Positions 8,643-17,834 of a stretch of DNA of 64,000 bases are shown here, piece after piece (the first letter of the stretch is position 1; each line of letters begins with the position of its first letter). The notes under the pieces are model-generated. The model was not told the DNA's origin. It worked only from the letters and a program-made list of their open reading frames with translations, and made no database searches. Position numbers and translations under genes: made by a program. This stretch comes from JBDHWG01 sp039810085 (lineage in GTDB: Bacteria > Chloroflexota > Anaerolineae > Epilineales > JAHCIE01). The DNA lies in the NCBI GenBank assembly GCA_039810085.1, contig JBDHWG010000010.1:124001-188000 (forward strand). Direction: 5' to 3'.

Positions 8643-9797
8643 ATGATGGGAAAGAATCCCCTGTTCGATCTCAGCAAATATGGTCAGAGCGTGTGGTTCG
8701 ACACAATCAGCCGCGGCCTGGTTAAGTCGGGCGGGTTGCAGCGCCTTGTCGATGACTACGCTGTCGTCGGCGTGACCTCCAACCCGACGATTTTCGACAA
8801 AGCTATCAGCGGCAGCGCCGACTATGACGACGAAATCCGCGCCATGTCGGCGGAAGGCAAGAGCGCGTTCGACATCTTCTGGAATCTGGCGACCGACGAC
8901 ATTCGCTGGGCGTGCGATGTGCTCCAGCCCATCTACGAGAGCACCGGCCACGTGGACGGCCGCGTGAGCATCGAGGTCGCGCCCGACCTGGCGCACAACA
9001 CTGAGGAGACCAAGAGTGAGGCGCGGCGGCTGTGGCAGATGGTAGACCGCCCCAACCTCATGATCAAGATTCCCGGCACCCACGAGGGCGTCCCGGCCAT
9101 CGAGGAGATGATCTACGAGGGGCTGAGCATCAACGTGACGCTGCTGTTCGCCGTCTCGATGCACGAGGCGGTCATGGAGGCGTACCTCAAGGGCCTGGAG
9201 CGCCGCGTCGCCGAGGGCAAGCCCATCGACCAGATTTTCTCCGTCGCCAGCTTCTTTGTCAGCCGCGTCGATACGATGGTGGACAAGGAGCTAGAGGCGA
9301 AGATCAAGGCGAGCAAGGACCCGACGGAGCAGGCCCACCTCAAGGGGCTACTCGGCAAGGCGGCCAACGCCAACGCCAAGATGGCGTACCAGGCGTTCAA
9401 GCGCGTGTTCAGCGGCCCGCGCTGGGAGAAGCTGCGCGAGCAGGGCGCGAACGTCCAGCGTCCGCTCTGGGCGAGCACCAGCACCAAGAACCCGGCCTAC
9501 CCCGACACCATGTATGTGGCCGAGCTTGTCGGCCCGCACACCGTCAACACCATGCCGGAGAACACGGTCATGGCGTTCGCCGACCACGGCGTGGTGCGCG
9601 GCAACACGGTCGAGGAGGATGTGGCGGGCGCCGAGCAGTCGCTGCGCGACCTGGCGGCGGTCGGCGTTGACATGCAGGACGTGACGGAAAACAGGCTGGT
9701 CAAGGAAGGCGTCCAGTCCTTCATCGACTCGTTCGACAAGCTCATCGGTGGCCTGCGCGAGAAGACCGAAGCCATCACCGGCGCCGCCCCGCGCTAA
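8643..9797 (+). CDS. tal: Transaldolase
   Basis: The 384-residue protein is of the longer cyanobacterial/actinobacterial transaldolase type. Transaldolase moves a dihydroxyacetone unit from sedoheptulose-7-P to glyceraldehyde-3-P in the non-oxidative pentose phosphate pathway. Visible motifs are GVTSNPTIFDKAI near the N-terminus, the Schiff-base lysine segment LMIKIPGT, INVTLLFA, and RPLWASTSTKNP with GPHTVNTMPENT in the C-terminal third. Two ATGs (8643, 8646) follow AAAGGAGAG, so either could be used. The gene stands alone and is followed by a strong hairpin terminator, so it is probably monocistronic. Confidence 0.96.
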   Translation: MMGKNPLFDLSKYGQSVWFDTISRGLVKSGGLQRLVDDYAVVGVTSNPTIFDKAISGSADYDDEIRAMSAEGKSAFDIFWNLATDDIRWACDVLQPIYESTGHVDGRVSIEVAPDLAHNTEETKSEARRLWQMVDRPNLMIKIPGTHEGVPAIEEMIYEGLSINVTLLFAVSMHEAVMEAYLKGLERRVAEGKPIDQIFSVASFFVSRVDTMVDKELEAKIKASKDPTEQAHLKGLLGKAANANAKMAYQAFKRVFSGPRWEKLREQGANVQRPLWASTSTKNPAYPDTMYVAELVGPHTVNTMPENTVMAFADHGVVRGNTVEEDVAGAEQSLRDLAAVGVDMQDVTENRLVKEGVQSFIDSFDKLIGGLREKTEAITGAAPR

Positions 9798-9822
9798 TCG
9801 CGTTCCATAGACCGCGTCCCCA

Positions 9823-9863
9823 TAGACCTGGCGAGTCTTTAGACTTGCCAGGTCTATCCTTTT
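9823..9863 (+). terminator. Intrinsic terminator after tal
   Basis: A 15-bp stem with a single G-T pair (TAGACCTGGCGAGTC / GACTTGCCAGGTCTA), loop TTTA, is followed by TCCTTTTG. Confidence 0.85.
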
Positions 9864-9999
9864 GCCCGCCAGTTAGCAAACTCGTATTGAGGGGTGAAAG
9901 ATTCTCAGATAGTTGGCGGTATATAGAAGTAGGAGCGGACGCTCGTGCGCCGAAGAATAGAACGGCGCGATATGCACGGTTCTCACGAAGGAGGAGTCC

Positions 10000-11013
10000 G
10001 TGAAACGCCTGGTATCATACTGGTTACGGCATCGCGTCATCTTTGCACTTTTGACAGTCGCCGCTCTCGTGTTCGTCCTCGACGCGCCGTCGATGTCGGG
10101 GCAGTGGATGTCGAGCGTGGCCTATGCGCAGTCAGGCTCGCTGGAAGACAAGCTCATGGCTGAGGCCCAGAAGCGCCAGGTCTCGCAGTTTAACCCTGAA
10201 GCCGCGCTACAGAAGCGTATTTTTGCCGACGGCTTTGTGCCCAACTCGCCGGAGTTCTCGCTCCAGCAAGACGGCGTGGCCTATGCTGCGCAGCGGGCCG
10301 AGAGCCTGACCAATGGTGCGGTTCGGGTTTATTACGTCGTCAGCGGCGACTGGGGGAACGTCAGCGTCGCCGAACGCGGCAAAACCGGCGGGAACGCCCT
10401 GGGCGAGACCCTGCTCCGCGAGGGCGAGAAGCGCCTGGCGCTGCGCTTCAACCCGAACGCTGCGCTCCAGAAGCAGATTTTCGCCGATGGCTTTGTCCCG
10501 AACTCCGGCGAGTTTGGCGTGCAGGGGAGTGATGGATCGTACCTCGCGCAAAGAGCGGAGAACCTGGCGAATGGGGAAGTGCGCGTCTACTATGCCGTCG
10601 TCGGCGATTGGGGGAACATCCACGCGGCAGCCCGCGATGCGAGTGGCGTGGCGCGAACGATTACACCGGCGCCCAGTACAGCGGCAGTTGTCGGGCCAAC
10701 GACAGGACAGGCGTTTGGTCGCTTGCTCTGCGCTCTGCCCGGCACGACCGACTACGCTAATGAACACGTCGCGCCACGCGCGGGCGTTCCTATCCAACTC
10801 TTGAAGAGACTTAGCGGGGACACGTGGCAGGTGGCTTACCGGACAGTCACCGATGCCGATGGGAGATGGCGGTTCAACAATGTTGCGCCGGAGAAGTATA
10901 TCGTCAATCACGGGCAGGTAGGGTTCTTTAGATTCATCTGGCCTGACGACATTAAGGAGGTCAGGGCGGGCAGCGTCGTCGATTTTGGAGAGCACCGAGA
11001 CGCCTGCCCCTGA
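10000..11013 (+). CDS. Secreted protein with a duplicated about 70-residue unit and carboxypeptidase-regulatory-like C-terminus
   Basis: GTG 10000 is preceded by AAGGAGG at 5 bases. The 337-residue protein has an N-terminal signal/membrane segment (residues about 10-44, ending SVAYAQ). Two tandem copies of a unit follow (about 48-125 and about 134-208): each has an acidic/basic helix, FNP.AALQK.IFADGFVPNS, AQRAE.L.NG and VRVYY...GDWGN. The C-terminal about 85 residues (VTDADGRWRFNNVAPEKY) look like a beta-sandwich carboxypeptidase-regulatory/SdrD-B-like domain. I recognise no family for the duplicated unit. Function unknown; extracytoplasmic location inferred. Confidence 0.75.
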   Translation: MKRLVSYWLRHRVIFALLTVAALVFVLDAPSMSGQWMSSVAYAQSGSLEDKLMAEAQKRQVSQFNPEAALQKRIFADGFVPNSPEFSLQQDGVAYAAQRAESLTNGAVRVYYVVSGDWGNVSVAERGKTGGNALGETLLREGEKRLALRFNPNAALQKQIFADGFVPNSGEFGVQGSDGSYLAQRAENLANGEVRVYYAVVGDWGNIHAAARDASGVARTITPAPSTAAVVGPTTGQAFGRLLCALPGTTDYANEHVAPRAGVPIQLLKRLSGDTWQVAYRTVTDADGRWRFNNVAPEKYIVNHGQVGFFRFIWPDDIKEVRAGSVVDFGEHRDACP

Positions 11014-11047
11014 TAAGCAAAAAGGAGTTATAGCTTGATGAACGAGC

Positions 11048-11077
11048 AGGCGCATAGGTCGAAAGACCTATGCGCCT
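11048..11077. terminator. Perfect hairpin between convergent genes
   Basis: AGGCGCATAGGTC and GACCTATGCGCCT form a perfect 13-bp stem closed by a GAAA tetraloop. It lies between a plus gene ending at 11013 and a minus gene ending at 11135. There is no T tract on either side, so a bidirectional or Rho-assisted terminator is more likely than a classical one. Confidence 0.6.
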
Positions 11078-11134
11078 ACGGCGTATTCATGCAATACCAT
11101 GTATGGAGCAGGAGAGCGCAACCCGACAGCGCAA

Positions 11135-12700
11135 TCAGGGCGAGCGGGGACGGAAGATGCGGACACCGTAGCCCGGCACACCCCACATCTGCCCCGGCAG
11201 GTGCGCGACCATCTCCAGGGCGGGATCGGCGTCGAAGGCGCTCAGGCGAGCTTCCTCGTCGGTGGTCCGGTTGGGATCCAGGCGTCGGAAATCGCTACCT
11301 AGCACGAGGTAGCCGCGCTCGGCGTACCACGCCGCCGAGTGGTCGATGACCGAGGTGACGCGGTTGATTTTCGGCAGCGACGGGTCGTCTGCCAGCGCCA
11401 TGTCATCGGCGATCAGGGGCGTGTTGCCCGCGTTGTCGCGCACCCACTGGGCCGCCACCTCGCGCCCGTCTGGCTGGGATAGCGTTCGGATATCGAGCAA
11501 GGTGGAGGAGAGAAGCATCGTCAGGCAGACGGCTGCGGCGAGTGCGCCGGCCCAGCGCCGGCGATAGGGAAGCCGGGCCATAAGAAGGGTCAGAAGCCAG
11601 GCGCTGAACACGGCGAGAACCGCCAGGATCGGGAGAAGATACCTGGGCGAACGAACGCCTCCGCTGCACATGACGGCAAACAACGCGATGGGGAAGAGCA
11701 TGAGCACGGCGCCTTCGCGGGGGCGGCGTAGGGTGAACAGAATAGCGCCTGGCACACCGAGCGCCAGGAAAAGGCGATCTCCCTGGCTCAAGACTGTTCC
11801 AAGATACCAGCGCCAACTTGGCCCTTCGACATACGTCACCGCGCGCGCCAAATGATCGGATTGCGCGACGCCGACGAACACCTGGAACTTGGCATAGTCC
11901 AGGACGGTGAACGGCGAGGTAAGGAGGAAACTGCCTGCTGCTGCAACGCCAGCGCCGACCAGGGGCAGGAAGCCGGCCGGCCGATGCCGCGAGAGCAGGA
12001 TCGCGGCGGTGAGGGGCAGAATGAGGAGGACGCCCGTGTACTTGGCGGAGGCTGCCAGCCCGACGAGCGCTCCGGCCAGGAGGGCGCGCGGCCAGGTGGC
12101 AGAGGCATACACCCGCATGATGGCCCACAGCGCGAAGATTGTCAGCGCCTGGAGCAAGGCATCGACGGCGGCATAGCGCGCCATGTTGACGGTCAGCGGC
12201 GAGACGGCAAGCAGGGCCGCGGCCAGGACCGCCACACGTTTATCAAAGATGAGCCGGGCGAGCACGAAGACGCCGAGGACCGCCAGAAGGCTGAAGGCTA
12301 GCGACAGATAGCGGCCCACGAGGAACACCGCCGGGAGAGGGTAGTACGTGGCCGCGTAGGGCACGAGGGGGATATCCTGGAGCGGCGGCAGAATTCCGAC
12401 GTGGGCCGCCCCCCAGTCTATGCCGGCGAGAAGATAGATGAACAGCGAGCCGTAGTCCAGGCGTTGGGGATTGAGGTCGCCCGTCTGGGCAATTCTCAAC
12501 GCGGGCAGGACCAGGTATCGCTCATCGCCGTAATAGATGTGCGGCAGGCCGTAACCGAGCATCGGCAAGCGAACGGCCAGGGCCAGCAGGATGGCCGCCA
12601 GCAGCCAGGTGACTGGACGCTCCCAGATGCGCGGCCGAGTCTGGACACTCGATTGTGTCAGCGTCGCGGAACGCCCAGCGATGCCGTCCACACCCATCAC
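11135..12700 (-). CDS. GT39/ArnT-like polytopic glycosyltransferase
   Basis: The 521-residue protein has about a dozen predicted membrane segments. The first periplasmic loop carries YYGDERYLVLPALRIAQTGDLNP, the acidic DER-type motif of GT-C enzymes (protein mannosyltransferase/ArnT group) that transfer sugars from polyprenyl-phosphate donors on the outer face of the membrane. The C-terminal about 100 residues are soluble. The GTG start at 12700 overlaps the stop of the upstream radical SAM gene (GTGA), so the two are probably translationally coupled. Acceptor and sugar cannot be deduced. Confidence 0.78.
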   Translation of the reverse strand: MMGVDGIAGRSATLTQSSVQTRPRIWERPVTWLLAAILLALAVRLPMLGYGLPHIYYGDERYLVLPALRIAQTGDLNPQRLDYGSLFIYLLAGIDWGAAHVGILPPLQDIPLVPYAATYYPLPAVFLVGRYLSLAFSLLAVLGVFVLARLIFDKRVAVLAAALLAVSPLTVNMARYAAVDALLQALTIFALWAIMRVYASATWPRALLAGALVGLAASAKYTGVLLILPLTAAILLSRHRPAGFLPLVGAGVAAAGSFLLTSPFTVLDYAKFQVFVGVAQSDHLARAVTYVEGPSWRWYLGTVLSQGDRLFLALGVPGAILFTLRRPREGAVLMLFPIALFAVMCSGGVRSPRYLLPILAVLAVFSAWLLTLLMARLPYRRRWAGALAAAVCLTMLLSSTLLDIRTLSQPDGREVAAQWVRDNAGNTPLIADDMALADDPSLPKINRVTSVIDHSAAWYAERGYLVLGSDFRRLDPNRTTDEEARLSAFDADPALEMVAHLPGQMWGVPGYGVRIFRPRSP

Positions 12701-14028
12701 CCCAGCGACGGCGAGGGCAGCTTGCTGCTACCACTGTCATGCGCTTTTTTCCCTGCGGCATTTTTGGACGCGAGCTTGCCGACGAGCGGGCAGACGGCGC
12801 ACGGATCCGGCCAGGGCGCGGAGGCGTCCGTCAGTTGGCGTCGAAACGCCTGGTATCCCTCGCCCCACCAGATGTCGCGGAAATTGTTCTCGAAGACATT
12901 CCCCAGCTTGTAGCCGCCCGACGCCATCGATGCGCAGCACGGGTGAACGTCGCCATTGGCAAGGATGTACGTGCTCGTCCACGGGAACCGGCAGGGCGCG
13001 CGCCGCCGGGGATGTGACGTACTCTGTGGCGCGTCATCGTCGATAGGCGGAGGCGCGGGTTGCGTCTCGGCGGGGGCGCTAGCGGGCGCGCACGCGAGTT
13101 CCGGGGCCGGCGGCGAAGACTGTAGCGTTATCGGAGATGTCGTGGTGGTCGTGGGCTTCGCATCAGTCGGCCAGATCAATCCCACGGGCGCGGACGACAT
13201 TTCTTCGATCTCGCGTATGGTAAAGTGGACGGAGATGCCCAGACTGCGGCCAAGCTCCTCCAGGGGCGCCAGGCCCCGCCACTCCTCCGGGCTGAGCGTC
13301 AAAGGCAGCATGCTGGGCGCCGCAGCGTAGATCGGCGACAGGAGAACCATCTCGACGTCGAGCCGCTTCGCCAGGTGGAGGATGTCGGCAATCTCGGCGA
13401 GGTTAGGCTTCATGACGACGACGTGGAAGCGCAGCTGAGGGAATCTTGCCCCGCGCGCCCGCTTCAAGTCGCGGAACGTCTCCAGGTTCTGGATGATGCG
13501 AGCGAAGTTGGAGCGCGGGCGAATTTTCTCGAAGGTCTCCGCCGTCGCGCCGTCAATCGAGATTGTGAGCGCCGACAGCCCCGAGTCGATCAGATGCGCT
13601 GAGCGTTCGGGCGTGAGCAGCATGGCGTTCGTGTGGAAGTCGATGGCGCAGCCCCGGTCCGAGGCGTAGTCGACAATGTCCAGCAAGTCCGGGTTCAAGA
13701 GAGGCTCGCCGGTGCCCTGGGGCACGACGCGGTAGAGGTTGGGCACCTGGTCGACGATGTTGCGGAAGGCATCGAAGCGCAGGTGCTGGGCGGGCGGCAT
13801 GGGCATCGCGCCGTAGCACATGATACAGCGCAGGTTGCACGTATTGGTGACTTCGATCTGGAGGTCGAAGGGCAAATGGGTCGGGCGCGGCGGCTGGACG
13901 ATGAGACTATGCAGGTAACGCGGCGCATGACTCGCGATTTTGGGCGGCAGACGGCGGAACGTTACGAAGCTATAGATATACCGCCGGTACCAGTCGTAGG
14001 TCTGGCTGAGGCGCTGGCGCAGACGCAC
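12697..14028 (-). CDS. Radical SAM / SPASM domain protein
   Basis: The start is set at GTG 14028 because GAGGAGGG precedes it and the radical SAM domain starts soon after. A longer reading to 14814 would run through the neighbouring methyltransferase-like gene. Of 443 residues, about 54-270 are the radical SAM barrel with the 4Fe-4S motif Cys64-x3-Cys68-x2-Cys71 (TNTCNLRCIMC) and GTGEPLLNPDL. About 345-420 is a SPASM-like auxiliary cluster region (ANGDVHPCC, DPCAVCPLVGK). Between them residues about 288-343 form an unusual Thr/Pro/Ser/Ala-rich insert. The substrate is unknown; coupling to a GT39-like gene suggests envelope glycan or lipid modification. Confidence 0.87.
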   Translation of the reverse strand: MRLRQRLSQTYDWYRRYIYSFVTFRRLPPKIASHAPRYLHSLIVQPPRPTHLPFDLQIEVTNTCNLRCIMCYGAMPMPPAQHLRFDAFRNIVDQVPNLYRVVPQGTGEPLLNPDLLDIVDYASDRGCAIDFHTNAMLLTPERSAHLIDSGLSALTISIDGATAETFEKIRPRSNFARIIQNLETFRDLKRARGARFPQLRFHVVVMKPNLAEIADILHLAKRLDVEMVLLSPIYAAAPSMLPLTLSPEEWRGLAPLEELGRSLGISVHFTIREIEEMSSAPVGLIWPTDAKPTTTTTSPITLQSSPPAPELACAPASAPAETQPAPPPIDDDAPQSTSHPRRRAPCRFPWTSTYILANGDVHPCCASMASGGYKLGNVFENNFRDIWWGEGYQAFRRQLTDASAPWPDPCAVCPLVGKLASKNAAGKKAHDSGSSKLPSPSLG

Positions 14029-14189
14029 TCGACCCTCCTCATGTGATGACGATGCAATTGGAATAAAGCGACGTTGGCACGCTGTGACAACAACGCCGAT
14101 GGGACATGAGACTACAACAAAAGCTGAAATATGTCCAATTGGAGTGAGGGAGCGCCCCTTTTCAAGGGAAGATGTTACGCGGCGGCGAT

Positions 14190-14690
14190 CTATCTTTCCC
14201 TCCGCTTGCGGCCAAGCCAGCGGTGAACTGATGCCGCGTATGCAGTATACGCGACGCCAAACCGGGCGGCGAGATACCTCTCCTCCGGCGCGATGAGAAC
14301 GTAGTGGCAGGCCACCAGGGCCGGCACGAGGGACACCAGCGCCCACGGCCAATTGAGGGCCAGGGTAATGCCCGCAATCGCCAAGACACCGCCGAGGTAC
14401 AGCGGGTTGCGCGAGACCGAGAACACGCCGCTCGTGACTAGCGCGCTCGTCGGATGCCCCGGATCGCTGGGCTGGCCCTGGCGGTGCAACTCGCGCCGCG
14501 CCGCGACGACGAGGCCCACGCCGACAATAACCAGGGCCGCGCCGAGCGCGATGAGAACCGGCCTGGGGAGCCAAGCAGGGAAGGCGAGCGGCACGGCCCA
14601 CTGGAGGGCAATGGCGGCCAGGAACGGTATCCCGAACACCACCTCGAAAATCTGCCACCACTGCCTGTGCGCCGCATCTGTTGCCATGAG
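14190..14690 (-). CDS. Isoprenylcysteine/phospholipid methyltransferase-like membrane protein
   Basis: The protein has 166 residues from ATG 14690; an ATG at 14828 would add a 46-residue tail unlike the family. Four or five membrane helices are predicted. The C-terminal half carries the family signature SRNPLYLGGVLAIAGI followed by EERYLAARFGVAYTAYAASV, the SAM-binding region of ICMT/PEMT-type methyltransferases. The substrate is unknown; bacterial members methylate lipids or are uncharacterised. It lies upstream of the radical SAM gene on the same strand with a 161-base gap. Confidence 0.8.
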   Translation of the reverse strand, partial: LMATDAAHRQWWQIFEVVFGIPFLAAIALQWAVPLAFPAWLPRPVLIALGAALVIVGVGLVVAARRELHRQGQPSDPGHPTSALVTSGVFSVSRNPLYLGGVLAIAGITLALNWPWALVSLVPALVACHYVLIAPEERYLAARFGVAYTAYAASVHRWLGRKRRER

Positions 14691-14852
14691 GTGGCCTACT
14701 ATCTCGGCATGGCTGCTCCCAGGTAGGTGAGCATGGCCGCGCCGGTTTTGATGCTCGCGATCTAAGTATCGACAGCCGCGTCCAGTTATCCAACCAGCAG
14801 GTTTCAGGCGGCATGGCATAGATGGCAACCTAAACTCATCACGATGTCTTAG

Positions 14853-16361
14853 CTACGGATAAAACTGGCCGATTCGCGGCACGAAGATCTTGAGCGCGTC
14901 GCCCTGTTGTTCGCCTGAATTTGCTTGGTTCGCTTCGTTGTGAACCCTCAACAACGTTTGCTCGATTGAGCTTACCGGACCATTGACCCCTAGGCGCTCT
15001 AGCTTCTCAACTAGATAACTCCGCCTGTTAGCGGGTATAGTGGCTCGCGAGGCATAATGTCCGTAGATCATCTCATAGTCGCGCTCAATCTGATAAAGGC
15101 TGTATGGATGCATGTCGAGACTCTGGATGACAGATCTCTGAAGTGATCCGCCGACCGCGACTAGGCACAGCACCACCACAAAGGTGTGTAACGCTATCTT
15201 CAGACTGCGGCGCGCATGCATTTCAACTGCGGCCACGCGCCATAGCTCAATGGAAGCAATCGCGATAACAAACGAGAAGAAGAGCGTCGGCAAGAATACG
15301 AGGTTCGCGCGCTGAATAACAAGCCCAGGTGTCGAACCAAACGTCACGCAGAGAAGAGCGCCCCCAACTTGACGGCTCGCCGTTCTAGATACAGGGCAGC
15401 TGAGCCATAGAATCAAGAGAGCGACAAGCAATATTCCCCAGATGAAGGGCAGGGCAAAACACGCCCCGCCGCACCCCACGAGGCCTTCCGTGTTGGCTTT
15501 GTTCTCAACGAACCAGCCAACAGGCCAGAGGCTCCAGAGCACGTGATTGAACAGACCAAAAAGCGACTCGAACGACTGAACCGTTGTCGCATTGGCAACA
15601 ACACTTCGTCCCCCCACGAGAGTCAGCCCTGCTAAACCATACAGGGCCGCGATGTAGGCAAGGTCAGGCTTGCTCAGAACGGGATGCTGTCCGAACGTGG
15701 AACGCGAGCGGGAGAAGACTACGAGGAACATAGGCCCCATTAGCAAGAGAACTAAGGTCGATTCACGGGTGAGGAACGCTGCTTCACCTAGCAGAAGAGA
15801 GACGACGCACCATAGGAGTGAGCGCCAACGTACAAAGAAATACACCGCCAGAAGACTGCTCGCCATCAGAAGGTTCTCAAGAATGTGGACTCCGTCCGCA
15901 ATCCAGATGATGTCCCCTGAGGCCACTTTAGTTGACACTACTATGACGAGCGCCAACGCAACGACACCGCGACCTAGCCCGATCTGCAAAGCAAGATAGC
16001 CTACAATCCAGAGCAGAACGCTCATCATGACTAACAGTAACAGGCGATGCGTCATCGGTATCTCGCCCGCTAGGAGGTAGCGGGCGTGGTTGAAGAGCGT
16101 GGTGAACGGTCGGAAGCCCAATGTTTCGATATGGTCTACGTCCCAACTGCCATGAAATACTTGGCCTAGCTCCTTAGAAGAATAGACCCGGATCAGATGC
16201 AGGTCATCATTGTTCCAGTAATACTCCAGAGTCTGGGCATGAAAAGCGAGCCAATACCCGGCCAGCGCAACAACGAGAACAGTTAGAAACACCCAGGTGT
16301 TGCCGAGGACGGCTTGTAAAGGCTCAAGTGTAACGATGAAATAGCCAATTTGTTTGCGCAT
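14853..16361 (-). CDS. Polytopic membrane protein, GT-C glycosyltransferase-like
   Basis: About 502 residues from ATG 16361 (MRKQIGYF); longer readings to 16454 would overlap the divergent gene. About ten membrane helices are predicted. The first loop holds WNNDDLHLIRVYSS followed by GFRPFTTLFNHARYLLAG, an arrangement seen in uncharacterised GT-C-like membrane proteins where the acidic pair would bind metal and lipid-phosphate donor. Base composition is clearly less GC-rich than the flanking genes, like its divergent neighbour, which suggests a separate origin. Specific function unknown. Confidence 0.7.
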   Translation of the reverse strand: MRKQIGYFIVTLEPLQAVLGNTWVFLTVLVVALAGYWLAFHAQTLEYYWNNDDLHLIRVYSSKELGQVFHGSWDVDHIETLGFRPFTTLFNHARYLLAGEIPMTHRLLLLVMMSVLLWIVGYLALQIGLGRGVVALALVIVVSTKVASGDIIWIADGVHILENLLMASSLLAVYFFVRWRSLLWCVVSLLLGEAAFLTRESTLVLLLMGPMFLVVFSRSRSTFGQHPVLSKPDLAYIAALYGLAGLTLVGGRSVVANATTVQSFESLFGLFNHVLWSLWPVGWFVENKANTEGLVGCGGACFALPFIWGILLVALLILWLSCPVSRTASRQVGGALLCVTFGSTPGLVIQRANLVFLPTLFFSFVIAIASIELWRVAAVEMHARRSLKIALHTFVVVLCLVAVGGSLQRSVIQSLDMHPYSLYQIERDYEMIYGHYASRATIPANRRSYLVEKLERLGVNGPVSSIEQTLLRVHNEANQANSGEQQGDALKIFVPRIGQFYP

Positions 16362-16417
16362 ATGCGAGGATATGTATAATTGGATGTGAGTGACACTATG
16401 TGTTCTACCCTGGGCGG

Positions 16418-17788
16418 ATGAAGCCCTTCCCGATTCCGAACCGGTATATGCCAAAGGCTCTCAATTGTAACTCCCGAACCCAGGAATACAGCCAAGTTGC
16501 TGATAGCATAAGCAGCGGTGCAAGCTCGGCTGATGCACGCGGTCTAGCAACCGGTTTCGCCAATTACTCTCGCTGTCATGTCATTATAGTCTTCTATTTG
16601 GTCGCTTACCTTGTCGCTGGCTTGTATACCGAGCTTGTCTTCGCCGCAACGACACCGATACCCGACAAACTTTTCGAAGACTTCAGATATTATGCAAGGG
16701 CGCTGACGGAGGCATTGAACGGTGGGGACCCGTATGCCATTAGGGCAATTGGGCCAGCGTTCTTGTATCCGCCTCCCGCGTTGTTTGCCGTAGAGATGTT
16801 CAACCATATTGAGCCATTCTTACTCAGAGTCTCTATATACTCGGTCTTCAATATCGCGTTGTTGCTATCCGTCGTTTATGGTGTTGCCCGCTACTACAAC
16901 TATTCGGTTGCTAGAATTTGGTGGTGGTACGTTCTATGCTTGGGCTTCGCGCCGTTTCTGGAATTGCTTCACATCGGCCAGATCAATCTGATTACCCTCT
17001 TCGGATTGTTTGTGTTATTCGTTGGGGACCATACGTCACCGCTAGCCGCCGGTCTTGGCTTGGCCCTTGCAACGGCAACGAAAGTAACTCCACTAGCCTA
17101 TGTGCCATACCTATTGGCTAATCGGAAGTTCAAAGCCCTGGGAGCCACAATTGGCTTTCTCGCTCTGTTGGTTTGCGTCGGCGCACTACGTTATGGTCTC
17201 TCACCAACCCTGGAATACGTTGATGTCTTTGAAGGTCTTCTCAATCAGTTCGTCATAGATGCCAACTCACAGTCTCTCGTCGCCAAGTTGGCGATGCTGT
17301 CGAGCTATCCCCAACTTCTTGACATTATTTCCGCCCTCCCCGCTGCTCTTCGAACCCCAATTACCGGAACACTAGGATTCCTCACATTCGGCGTTCCCGT
17401 GATTCAAAGAGCCTTGGCGCTTTACGTTCTAGTTGTCATCAGCACAAGTTGCATTCTCACGGTTCTGGCCCGGCAGCCAAAGGAGCCGTCCTTTGTAGTG
17501 ACGGGCTTCGCCATGATGCTCGCGCCAAACATTATGTGGTACCACCATTATGTCTTTATCCTGCTTCCTTTGTTGATCTGGATGGGATGGAGGCGGCTAG
17601 ATGGACGCGTTGTTGCGTGGTCTTTATTCGGGTTGCTAATCATACAGGTAGATAGATACTTCCCGCCCTATGGACTCATGATACATATCTTCGGGCATGT
17701 GTCAATGTTATCGCTCCTGTTTTGGCAAGTCCGACACTTCGACCGCGTCAGCAGAAATGTGCCGCGTGCTACTGACGCAACTTCTTGA
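16418..17788 (+). CDS. DUF2029/GT87-type membrane glycosyltransferase
   Basis: About 456 residues; the start is uncertain (GTG 16400, ATG 16418 or ATG 16448, none with a strong ribosome-binding site). A TATAAT box at 16375-16380 lies in the short divergent spacer. After a hydrophilic N-terminus there are about ten membrane helices. GT87 hallmarks are present: DFRYYARALTEALNGGDPY in the first loop, FLYPPPALF, a GQINLIT segment and ATKVTPLAY. The family comprises polyprenyl-phosphate-mannose/arabinose-dependent transferases. Codon composition is much more AT-rich than in the rest of the window. Confidence 0.8.
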   Translation: MKPFPIPNRYMPKALNCNSRTQEYSQVADSISSGASSADARGLATGFANYSRCHVIIVFYLVAYLVAGLYTELVFAATTPIPDKLFEDFRYYARALTEALNGGDPYAIRAIGPAFLYPPPALFAVEMFNHIEPFLLRVSIYSVFNIALLLSVVYGVARYYNYSVARIWWWYVLCLGFAPFLELLHIGQINLITLFGLFVLFVGDHTSPLAAGLGLALATATKVTPLAYVPYLLANRKFKALGATIGFLALLVCVGALRYGLSPTLEYVDVFEGLLNQFVIDANSQSLVAKLAMLSSYPQLLDIISALPAALRTPITGTLGFLTFGVPVIQRALALYVLVVISTSCILTVLARQPKEPSFVVTGFAMMLAPNIMWYHHYVFILLPLLIWMGWRRLDGRVVAWSLFGLLIIQVDRYFPPYGLMIHIFGHVSMLSLLFWQVRHFDRVSRNVPRATDATS

Positions 17789-17834
17789 TGCTATAGTTGT
17801 GATTAAGGAACTACCCGCAAAGTGGAGGCCGAAC

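Noticed and set aside
14029..14814. N-terminal extension of the radical SAM gene by 262 codons
   Set aside because: It reads through the methyltransferase-like gene in another frame, and a strong GAGGAGGG site precedes GTG 14028.
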